A DNA stretch of 5,667 nt from Balneolales bacterium (GTDB taxonomy: Bacteria > Bacteroidota > Rhodothermia > Balneolales > Natronogracilivirgulaceae): contig SLLW01000375.1 of assembly GCA_007133875.1 (NCBI GenBank), positions 1-5,667 on the forward strand, read 5' to 3'. Position 1 is the first letter of the stretch, and every line of letters begins with the position of its first letter. A program made the translations under genes and the position numbers. The notes beneath the pieces are model-generated. The model was not told the DNA's origin. It did not search any database and saw only the letters and a list, made by a program, of their open reading frames with translations. Of the stretch, positions 1-5,472 are shown in pieces.

Positions 1-167
1 TGATTATATCCGCGCCAGCCATCGGTGGTTTCACCGTCAAAAAGCAGCATCCAGCCCTGCTCGATTTCTTCATCATTGAGAGCATTATGAGCGACGGATC
101 GTTCGTCATTGGAGCCACAAGCGAAAGCAAATCCGCAGATCAAAAGCACAAGGATAGAATATTTCAA
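1..167 (-). CDS. DUF1080 / 3-keto-disaccharide hydrolase family lipoprotein, N-terminal part only
   Basis: The left edge cuts this gene; 55 codons are visible. The reading frame has a stop just upstream (TAA before GAC CTA CTA), and the only sensible start is a TTG at 165-167, giving MKYSILVLLICGFAFACGSN. This is a short bacterial lipoprotein signal: one lysine, a hydrophobic run (residues 4-16), then Cys17 after Ala-Phe-Ala. The lipobox is looser than the enterobacterial consensus but acceptable for Bacteroidota-like groups. After a polar linker (about residues 18-37) comes G-W-x-L-L-F-D-G-x-x-x-x-G-W (residues 39-51), the hallmark opening of the concanavalin-like DUF1080 domain (PF06439, named 3-keto-disaccharide hydrolase). 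Members are thought to cleave glycosides already oxidised at C3. Cys17 would anchor it to the envelope. It lies 99 bp downstream of the co-directional Tat oxidoreductase, suggesting an operon. No Shine-Dalgarno precedes the TTG. The family call is firm for so short a piece; the exact start is less certain. Confidence 0.8.
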   Translation of the reverse strand, partial: MKYSILVLLICGFAFACGSNDERSVAHNALNDEEIEQGWMLLFDGETTDGWRGYN

Positions 168-266
168 AGTGAAAGGGTTTAGTAGGTCTTATAATTATTG
201 ATTGGTTATAGCTGCTGAAATGTTTACTTGTGCAGCATTAGTTAGCAGATAGCAGCAGGATATTTA

Positions 267-1754
267 TCAAGCGGGCAAATCCGGCAGATTCCATCCTGCC
301 CGATATTCGTGTTTGATGAGTCCTTCGGCAAATTCACGCGCATTAATCGGATCCGTCAGTTTCTGCTCAAACGTCGGGTGTCCGTCTTCAATGACGAAAC
401 CATCCTCAACAATGATTTTGAGCGTTTCATGATCGGAAATATTGGTGAACTGCATATTTTCACCGTCCCATTCAAGAACCTTGTGCAATTCCTGAAGCCG
501 AACCGCCAGCACTCCCATTACAACCATCTCATTAAATGGACCTGCTTCCTTGAAATAGGATTTGGCTTCTACCCTGGATTCAGGACTTTCTTTGCAAGCC
601 CGTACCCAGTCCAGTTCATGACTGGTTTCAACCCTTCGTTCCGTTTTGGGAACCGACGGTTCGTTACCTGACAATAACCATGGATCCAAGCCATAGCAAC
701 CGCATATAAGCGTATCTTTGGTTCCGTAAAACAAGACGCCTCCTCCCTGGTGATTCATGTTTCTTCCGGCTGGCCATCCCTCGGGCTTGAGAGGCTTTAT
801 GCCACCGTCGAACCAGTGCACTTCAAGTTCCGGTAAAGCGACTTTGAGATTACTCTCGCGCTCAGGGAATGTTAATTCCACTTTTTGGGCTACCGGTGCG
901 GAATCCCTAAGCAACATTGTGGAGCTGCCCTGTACTTTGGTGGGGTATCCAAGCTGAAGCGCTTTGAAAGCAGGGTGTACAATATGACAGGCCATATCGC
1001 CGAGTGCACCGGTTCCGAAATCCCACCATCCGCGGAAATTCCAGGGAGTATAGGCTTCATTATAAGGGCGCATATCAGCTGGTCCGACGAATAAATCCCA
1101 ATCCAATGTATCTGGAACTTCCTGTGCCTCTTTCGGAGTGTTCAGGCCCTGTGGCCAGATCGGCCGATCGGTAAATGTTTCTACCCGGGTAACTTCTCCG
1201 ATTACTCCCTCGGCGATCCATTCGGTCATCAGGTTAACACCTTCTCCGGAGGCACCCTGATTACCCATTTGAGTGGCTACACCATATTTTTCAGCAAGTT
1301 TGGTAAGCAGGCGGGATTCATAAACGGTATGTGTAAGCGGTTTTTCCACATAGACATGTTTACCCATTGTCATGGCATGTGCTGCAATTGTTGCGTGGGT
1401 ATGATCAGATGTTGCCACAACGACAGCGTCAATATCATTGCCCATTTCATCAAACATTTTTCGCCAGTCCCAATATTTTTTTGCATCGGAAAAATATTCA
1501 AAAGAATTTCTGGCATACCGCCAGTCTACATCACATAGTGCAACAATATTCTCAGAGACTTCCATCTCGCGGAGGAGGGAAAAGCCCTTTCCGCCGACAC
1601 CCACACCGGCAATATTCAGTTTATCACTCGGAGCACGATGTCCAAGTCCACTAACAACATAACTTGGCAAAATTGTGAAAGCGGCGGTTGTTGCAGCGGA
1701 TTTGGCGATAAAATCGCGGCGGGTGATCCCCCCCGTCTTTAATTTCTTTTCCAT
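267..1754 (-). CDS. Tat-exported Gfo/Idh/MocA family oxidoreductase (sugar dehydrogenase type)
   Basis: A 495-residue NAD(P)-dependent oxidoreductase, likely acting on a sugar or glycoside outside the cytoplasm. The N-terminus has a twin-arginine motif TRRDFIA (residues 11-17) followed by a mildly hydrophobic stretch (18-36), so it should be exported folded with its nucleotide bound, as known for Zymomonas glucose-fructose oxidoreductase. The Rossmann fold begins near residue 46 with a glycine-rich G-V-G-V-G-G loop (50-55) and an acidic residue ending strand 2 (C-D-V-D, about 74-77). The family signature E-K-P is at 137-139. The C-terminal domain carries W-W-D-F-G-T-G-A-L-G-D-M-A-C-H (243-257); Asp253 and His257 match the family's D-x-x-x-H active-site pair. 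This pattern is typical of the large Bacteroidota/Planctomycetes subgroup with the GFO_IDH_MocA_C2 type C-terminus. The start ATG has only a weak AAGAG upstream. It ends in TGA and is followed by the DUF1080 lipoprotein on the same strand, which points to 3-keto-sugar chemistry. The exact substrate cannot be read from sequence. Confidence 0.93.
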   Translation of the reverse strand: MEKKLKTGGITRRDFIAKSAATTAAFTILPSYVVSGLGHRAPSDKLNIAGVGVGGKGFSLLREMEVSENIVALCDVDWRYARNSFEYFSDAKKYWDWRKMFDEMGNDIDAVVVATSDHTHATIAAHAMTMGKHVYVEKPLTHTVYESRLLTKLAEKYGVATQMGNQGASGEGVNLMTEWIAEGVIGEVTRVETFTDRPIWPQGLNTPKEAQEVPDTLDWDLFVGPADMRPYNEAYTPWNFRGWWDFGTGALGDMACHIVHPAFKALQLGYPTKVQGSSTMLLRDSAPVAQKVELTFPERESNLKVALPELEVHWFDGGIKPLKPEGWPAGRNMNHQGGGVLFYGTKDTLICGCYGLDPWLLSGNEPSVPKTERRVETSHELDWVRACKESPESRVEAKSYFKEAGPFNEMVVMGVLAVRLQELHKVLEWDGENMQFTNISDHETLKIIVEDGFVIEDGHPTFEQKLTDPINAREFAEGLIKHEYRAGWNLPDLPA

Positions 1755-1799
1755 ATTGCTCTTATTAAGATATAAATTGATATATGATTTGGAGTCGGT

Positions 1800-1849
1800 C
1801 CATGGTGCTATGTAATTTTAAAAAAGCATAGAGAACCGGTATGCCATGG
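1800..1849 (-). repeat. Possible leader stem-loop built from two CCATGG copies
   Basis: CCATGG occurs at 1800-1805 and again at 1844-1849. Each copy is self-complementary, so the two can pair. Inside them CTATG (1808-1812) can pair with CATAG (1827-1831) around a 14-base A/T loop. The internal loop is asymmetric (2 versus 12 bases). If transcription of the minus-strand oxidoreductase starts upstream of here, this would fold in its leader about 45-95 nt before the start codon. The pairing is real in sequence; a function is speculative. Confidence 0.25.
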
Positions 1850-1947
1850 TATTTAGCAAGATTTAGTTATTCAATGTATTATTTGTGCTGTTAATTTGCA
1901 ATACGATTTACGTTAAGGAGGACGTGGCTCCAGTTTAATCATTAATG

Positions 1948-1986
1948 TCACAATAGGGCTCTTTACGCATGAATAACGCATTGTGA
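1948..1986. repeat. Inverted repeat TCACAAT / ATTGTGA
   Basis: Perfect 7-bp inverted repeat: TCACAAT at 1948-1954 and ATTGTGA at 1980-1986, separated by 25 bp. The interior contains ACGCAT twice with an 11-bp period (1965-1970 and 1976-1981). The arms could be paired operator half-sites for a dimeric regulator bound across a loop, or a coincidence in AT-rich DNA. The TGTGA half resembles a CRP half-site, but the second CRP half at the required 6-bp spacing is absent. Confidence 0.3.
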
Positions 1987-2015
1987 TCCAGCGGTTGTAT
2001 TTATAAACCCGATTA

Positions 2016-2042
2016 GGGTTAGAATCCGGTATTCTAATACCC
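2016..2042. repeat. Dyad symmetry element in the divergent spacer
   Basis: TTAGAAT (2019-2025) and ATTCTAA (2031-2037) are exact inverted copies around CCGGT, and GGG (2016-2018) and CCC (2040-2042) extend the symmetry after a 2-base bulge. A second small dyad, CCC-gatta-GGG (2008-2018), abuts it. No T-run follows on either strand, so it does not look like an intrinsic terminator. The size and position, about 110 bp before the plus-strand start, fit an operator for a dimeric regulator. No cognate regulator is visible in the window. Confidence 0.35.
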
Positions 2043-2118
2043 GCCAAGGATGAACCTATGAATCGATATTATCAAAGGTTTTTTTATATTTAATTCAAGA
2101 CACTTACGTTAATAAAAA

Positions 2119-2147
2119 CAAACTTATTTTTTCCTTTTTGATCTCAA
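2119..2147 (-). promoter_or_regulatory. Candidate Bacteroidota-type promoter for the minus-strand oxidoreductase unit
   Basis: Reading the minus strand, TTG (2145-2147) is followed after 18 bp by TAAGTTTG (2119-2126), an exact match to the TAnnTTTG -7 element of the Bacteroidota primary sigma factor with a -33 TTG at an acceptable spacing. Transcription would start around 2112 and run leftward into the oxidoreductase at 1754, leaving a leader of about 350 nt. The -33 element ends only 4 bp short of the divergent ATG at 2152. It is the only CAAAnnTA match in the spacer, but one such match in 400 bp of AT-rich DNA can arise by chance. Confidence 0.4.
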
Positions 2148-2151
2148 TAAA

Positions 2152-3498
2152 ATGAATGTAAAATTTGACTCTGAAAAAAAACTCATAACCAGACGTGAGT
2201 TTGTTAAAGCCACAACTTTGACAGCCAGTGGTTTATTAATGAGCACAATGCCGTTTGGTGCGGCCTATGCCGCAGGAAGTGATACCTTGAAAGTTGCACT
2301 TGTCGGGTGTGGGGACAGGGGTACCGGTGCGGCATTCCAAGCTCTTAATGCCGGTGAAGGCATCAAACTGGTTGCCATGGCTGACATTCTTGAAGACCGG
2401 CTTCAGAGAAGCTATGAAGTGCTCTCAACAAGATACGGGGATACGGGCAAGATGGATGTTCCGGAAGAGCACCGGTTTATCGGATTTGACGGATACAAGC
2501 ACGCCATTGCATTGGCTGATGTTGTGCTTTTAACAACACCTACCTATTTCCGGCCTCTTCATTTTGAAGAAGCCGTTAATAGCGGCAAACAGGTATTTAT
2601 GGAAAAACCCGTTGCCAGCGATCCTGCTGGTGTTCGCCGTGTGTTGAAAGCCGCAGAAACGGCACGTGAAAAAAACCTGAATGTCGTAGTTGGATTACAG
2701 CGCCGGTATCAGAAATGCTATCGGGAAGTTTATAAGCGCATTCAGAACGATGGAGTGGGAGATATCATTTCCGGACAAGTATACTGGAATCAGGGATTGT
2801 TTCGTGCAGCTGTGCGTGAACCCCATTATAGTGAATTGGAACATCAGATAAGAGGTTGGTACTATTTTATCTGGCTTGCAGGTGATCAGGTGCTGGACCA
2901 ACTCATTCATAATTTGGATATTGCCAATTGGTTCACCGGTGAATATCCGGTTTCGGCTCAAGGTATGGGCGGTTCCGAAGTCCGGACAGGAAAAGAGTAT
3001 GGTGAAAACTTTGATCATCATGCCATCGAGTTTACGTATCCTGGCGGAGTGGTAATCAGCAGTCAATGCAGGCAAATCCCGGGTGTTCATAACCGCGTAG
3101 ATGAACTGTTTCAGGGTACGAATGGAACTGCGTATACCAGTGGCGGATCTTCAACGGGAATTATCAGGGATCGCAGCGGGAATGTTCGTTATGATCACCA
3201 GGGAATGGATGATCCCAACCCTTATCAAACAGAACTTGATGAACTGATTGCTTCGATCCGGTCAGGAAACGTGATAAATGATGCATTCTACGGAGCAAAA
3301 TCATCAATGACTTCCATAATGGGTTTCATGGCCAGCCATACCGGACAAATTATTGAATGGGATAAAGCCATAAACTCGAACGAAAAACTGGCACCGGAAC
3401 CGGAAGACTTCAGCTGGGACACTCCCCCTCCTGTTTTACCGGATGAAAACGGATATTATGCAAAGCCGGTTCCCGGTCAAACTAGAACATTTTTATAG
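2152..3498 (+). CDS. Tat-exported Gfo/Idh/MocA family oxidoreductase, second and distinct subgroup
   Basis: A 448-residue NAD(P)-dependent oxidoreductase and the only plus-strand gene here. Residues 13-19 (TRREFVK) are a good twin-arginine motif. A hydrophobic stretch follows and A-Y-A-A near residue 38-41 is a plausible cleavage site, so the mature enzyme should be extracytoplasmic with a pre-bound cofactor. The Rossmann loop is V-G-C-G-D-R-G (51-57), the acidic end of strand 2 lies at A-D-I (77-79), and the E-K-P signature is at 151-153. Q-V-L-D-Q-L-I-H-N-L-D (247-256... region) supplies the D-x-x-x-H pair, Asp249 and His253. The C-terminal tail is rich in Pro and Trp (420-448), as in many Tat-exported homologues. 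It differs from the divergent neighbour in length, active-site context and C-terminus, so this is not a recent duplication. The AT-rich leader lacks a Shine-Dalgarno. The substrate is unknown; a sugar, inositol or glycoside is most likely. A GH109-like NAD-dependent glycosidase is a less likely alternative. Confidence 0.93.
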   Translation: MNVKFDSEKKLITRREFVKATTLTASGLLMSTMPFGAAYAAGSDTLKVALVGCGDRGTGAAFQALNAGEGIKLVAMADILEDRLQRSYEVLSTRYGDTGKMDVPEEHRFIGFDGYKHAIALADVVLLTTPTYFRPLHFEEAVNSGKQVFMEKPVASDPAGVRRVLKAAETAREKNLNVVVGLQRRYQKCYREVYKRIQNDGVGDIISGQVYWNQGLFRAAVREPHYSELEHQIRGWYYFIWLAGDQVLDQLIHNLDIANWFTGEYPVSAQGMGGSEVRTGKEYGENFDHHAIEFTYPGGVVISSQCRQIPGVHNRVDELFQGTNGTAYTSGGSSTGIIRDRSGNVRYDHQGMDDPNPYQTELDELIASIRSGNVINDAFYGAKSSMTSIMGFMASHTGQIIEWDKAINSNEKLAPEPEDFSWDTPPPVLPDENGYYAKPVPGQTRTFL

Positions 3499-3643
3499 TC
3501 CATCGACCAATAAACATCATGTGTTGCCTCGAAACTCCCGAATCGGTTTAGTCCAGATTGCTCGATTTTTTTGCCGCTGCTCCAAAGGCCGCTTCCGACA
3601 ATCACTCTTCCTGGTATATCCGGACATATTAAAATGATGGAGA

Positions 3644-4888
3644 TTATTGCTCCCCAGTCAACAGTGGCTCGGCAGCATGCGTTTTGGGCCGGGCATGAAG
3701 TACCTTATCACGCAGATGCCGGATGAGCGAATAGGACATGACTGCAGATGCCCGTGGCAAAACCCGTTCATCTACATCAAAACAGGAGTGGTGCAAGGGA
3801 TAGGTGGTTTCCGGTGCGTGCGCGGTTCCCACACGCATGAACAGGCCCGGAATTTTCTGGGTATAATATGCAAAATCTTCGGCGCCAATGCTTTGTTCCC
3901 GTTCAGAAAAGCGGTCATCACCGAGCTGTGTAGTGACAATTTTCCGGATATAGCGGTACATCTGCTCGTTATTGATGACCGACGGGGCACCAGTACCAAA
4001 CCGAACCCGGGCATCGACATGGTTCATAGCGCCGATGCTGGTGGTGATTTCGCTGGTGTATTCCCGGAGTTGCTGGCGAAGCTGTTCATCCATGGTTCGC
4101 AGGGTTCCGCCGAATGAAACATGATGCGGGATAACATTGAGAGCGTCACCGGCGTGGAAAGCACAAATCGAAAGCACCCCGGGTTTGCGGGCATCAGTCA
4201 CTCGCCCAATCATTTGATAAAGGTGATGAATGATCTGATGGGCGATCCAGATTGTATCTTTCCCTTCGTGAGGCCTTGCGGAGTGTGATGTCGACGGGGT
4301 GTCGACGGTGATTTCGAAGGTGTCGAATGACCCGGTTTCGGGACCGGGCCTTGCACTATAGTACCCGCTGGGCAGACTTGGATCGCAGTGAATGCCATAA
4401 ATCGCTTCCACACCATCCAAAACCCCCTCCTGGATGATTCGCGGCGCACCGCTTGGGTTTACCTCTTCAGCGGGCTGCCAGAAAACGCGGACCGTCCCCT
4501 TCAATTCGCTGCGGTGCCGGTGCAGCAACCTGGCAACACCGGCTGCGATGGTACTGTGGACATCGTGTCCGCAGAGGTGGCCGAATCCGGTTCGTTTTGA
4601 TGCGTACGGTTTCTCCTTCTGATCCTGGATAGGCAGGCCATCCATATCAGCCCGATAGGCGATGACGGGTCCGTCAAATTCTCCTTTGATATCGGAATAG
4701 AATCCGGTTCCCGCCATTCCTATTGGGGTAGGGAGCCCTGAATCAGCCAGATGCTGCCGAAGGATTTTGGATGTCTGAAACTCAGACCAGCCGGTTTCCG
4801 GATGCTCATGCAGCGTCCGCCGGAGGGTGATCAGTTCATCTTCGATAGCAATGGCATCGGATCGAAGTTGTTTCAGCAAGTCATCCAT
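3644..4888 (-). CDS. M20D family metallo-amidohydrolase (N-acyl amino acid / IAA-conjugate hydrolase type)
   Basis: A 414-residue cytoplasmic zinc-type aminoacylase-like enzyme, expected to hydrolyse the amide bond of N-acylated amino acids or similar conjugates. I chose the ATG at 4886-4888 (MDDLLKQLRS) over an upstream TTG at 4927 that would overlap the preceding gene by 31 bp. Family landmarks run in order: LRRTLHEHPE (22-31), Y-R-A-D-M-D-G-L-P (78-86), the metal site C-G-H-D (106-109), Q-P-A-E-E (138-142) with the acid/base glutamate, G-I-H (165-167), S-H-S-A-R-P-H (201-207) in the lid domain, N-V-I-P (251-254) with G-T-L-R-T, and L-H-H (365-367) supplying the last metal ligand. All expected M20D ligands appear present. 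Length is normal for the family, plus a tail of about 15 residues rich in His, Ala and Pro. It starts 8 bp after the Fe-S carrier gene, so translation is probably coupled; no Shine-Dalgarno is seen. The substrate cannot be specified. Confidence 0.93.
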   Translation of the reverse strand: MDDLLKQLRSDAIAIEDELITLRRTLHEHPETGWSEFQTSKILRQHLADSGLPTPIGMAGTGFYSDIKGEFDGPVIAYRADMDGLPIQDQKEKPYASKRTGFGHLCGHDVHSTIAAGVARLLHRHRSELKGTVRVFWQPAEEVNPSGAPRIIQEGVLDGVEAIYGIHCDPSLPSGYYSARPGPETGSFDTFEITVDTPSTSHSARPHEGKDTIWIAHQIIHHLYQMIGRVTDARKPGVLSICAFHAGDALNVIPHHVSFGGTLRTMDEQLRQQLREYTSEITTSIGAMNHVDARVRFGTGAPSVINNEQMYRYIRKIVTTQLGDDRFSEREQSIGAEDFAYYTQKIPGLFMRVGTAHAPETTYPLHHSCFDVDERVLPRASAVMSYSLIRHLRDKVLHARPKTHAAEPLLTGEQ

Positions 4889-4896
4889 AAAGCGTA

Positions 4897-5265
4897 TCAG
4901 GCACTGAAAGAAGTACCGCAGCCGCAAGTGCTTGTGGCATTCGGGTTGTTGAATACAAAACCGCGGGCATCCAGGCCGTCGTGGAAGTCGATGGAGATAC
5001 CACTCAGATAGAGGATATGACGTTTGTCAACAATCACCTCGATTCCATTGGTAGTAAATAATTGATCACCGTCATTTCGTTCGTCAAATCCAAGCGAATA
5101 ACTCAGGCCGGAGCAGCCTCCCCCCTTAACGGCGATCCGCAGATAGTGATGTTGGGGAATCTGATCCTCTTCGATAATTTTTATTACCTGTTTTGCCGCC
5201 CGTTCCGTCAATTCTACGGGGGCTTTGGTATCCTGTCCGCTTATTACATTTTGTGCAAGATCCAT
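4897..5265 (-). CDS. HesB/IscA family A-type iron-sulfur cluster carrier
   Basis: A 122-residue protein that receives and passes Fe-S clusters to apo-enzymes in the cytoplasm. The three ligand cysteines of A-type carriers are all present: Cys51 in K-G-G-G-C-S-G and the C-terminal Cys114-Gly-Cys116, with 62 residues between the first two, close to the usual spacing. The end C-G-C-G-T-S-F-S-A is typical. The start is the ATG at 5263-5265 (MDLAQNVISG). The frame is open further upstream to 5391, but that extension reads unlike the family and would run through a promoter-like element. The roughly 14-residue N-terminus before V-E-L-T is slightly long. IscA, SufA and ErpA cannot be told apart from this alone; no isc or suf partner is visible. 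A promoter candidate and hairpin lie upstream, and the M20 gene follows after 8 bp. Confidence 0.93.
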   Translation of the reverse strand: MDLAQNVISGQDTKAPVELTERAAKQVIKIIEEDQIPQHHYLRIAVKGGGCSGLSYSLGFDERNDGDQLFTTNGIEVIVDKRHILYLSGISIDFHDGLDARGFVFNNPNATSTCGCGTSFSA

Positions 5266-5287
5266 AAAACAATCGTTGGTTTGTCGC

Positions 5288-5305
5288 GCCGGCATCGACG
5301 CCGGC
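5288..5305 (-). repeat. GC-rich hairpin in the leader of the Fe-S carrier gene
   Basis: GCCGGC occurs at 5288-5293 and 5300-5305, separated by six bases; being self-complementary, the two copies form a 6-bp all-GC stem. It lies 22 bp before the ATG at 5265 and inside the leader predicted from the TATATTTG element. No T-run follows, so it does not resemble a terminator for the upstream gene. It could modulate translation or stability, or could be incidental. Its GC content stands out against the A/T-rich bases on either side. Confidence 0.4.
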
Positions 5306-5333
5306 AGTCGTATCCTGTTATTTATACAGATTC

Positions 5334-5341
5334 CAAATATA
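5334..5341 (-). promoter_or_regulatory. Candidate -7 element (TATATTTG) for the Fe-S carrier operon
   Basis: On the minus strand TATATTTG matches the Bacteroidota TAnnTTTG -7 consensus exactly, within an A/T-rich block lying between the stop of the upstream gene (5473) and the carrier start (5265). The -33 region is imperfect: a TTG lies only 14 bp upstream, and at the usual 19-21 bp spacing there is a TTC. The predicted leader is about 60 nt and contains the GC-rich hairpin. Position and motif agree; the weak -33 limits confidence. Confidence 0.45.
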
Positions 5342-5472
5342 CAAAATTTCAACCCCAAAATGAAGTGTCCAGCCACAGTGGACAGCAGCACAGGTATCGT
5401 CCCGCGCCGATGGATATGAGCGTCCGTGCCGGGAGCGATCCGGTGGTTCTGGATTTCCGGAGGTTCCGGAAG

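Larger units (their letters stand above)
1755..2151. other. Divergent intergenic control region, no gene seen
   Basis: This 397 bp AT-rich spacer separates the two divergent Tat oxidoreductase genes. I see no credible ORF in either strand. An AAGGAGG at about 1915-1921 is followed only by a four-codon GTG frame, so I do not treat it as a gene. The region holds a minus-strand promoter candidate near its right end, a possible stem-loop near its left end (1800-1849), a short perfect palindrome TTAAT-C-ATTAA (1935-1945), an inverted repeat TCACAAT/ATTGTGA (1948-1986), an 11-bp-spaced direct repeat ACGCAT (1965 and 1976) and a dyad at 2016-2042. The right end (about 2080-2151) is A/T-tract rich. 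No convincing promoter for the plus-strand gene could be assigned: TATATTTA at 2085-2092 resembles a -7 element but lacks an upstream TTG. Confidence 0.7.

Noticed and set aside
309..671. Plus-strand open frame of 120 codons
   Set aside because: It lies entirely inside the well-supported minus-strand oxidoreductase and its product has no recognisable domain.
1915..1942. Strong Shine-Dalgarno-like AAGGAGG in the divergent spacer
   Set aside because: The nearest downstream frame is only four codons from a GTG placed too close to the motif, and the surrounding genes do not use Shine-Dalgarno sequences.
2695..3090. Minus-strand open frame of 131 codons
   Set aside because: It is antisense to the core of the plus-strand oxidoreductase and its product resembles no family.
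3541..3572. Possible intrinsic terminator in the convergent gap (AATCG...CGATT followed by seven Ts)
   Set aside because: The stem is only 5 bp with a 17-base loop, too weak to call. The T-run is suggestive of plus-strand termination but not enough alone.
3647..4117. Plus-strand open frame of 156 codons
   Set aside because: It is antisense to the M20 amidohydrolase, whose motifs are intact; the product is not recognisable.
4889..4927. Extended N-terminus for the M20 enzyme from a TTG at 4927
   Set aside because: It would overlap the carrier gene by 31 bp and uses a weak start; the ATG at 4888 fits the family N-terminus and leaves an 8-bp gap.
5266..5391. Extended N-terminus for the Fe-S carrier from 5391
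   Set aside because: The extra 42 residues do not fit the family and would be encoded by the promoter-like and hairpin region; the ATG at 5265 gives a normal-length protein.
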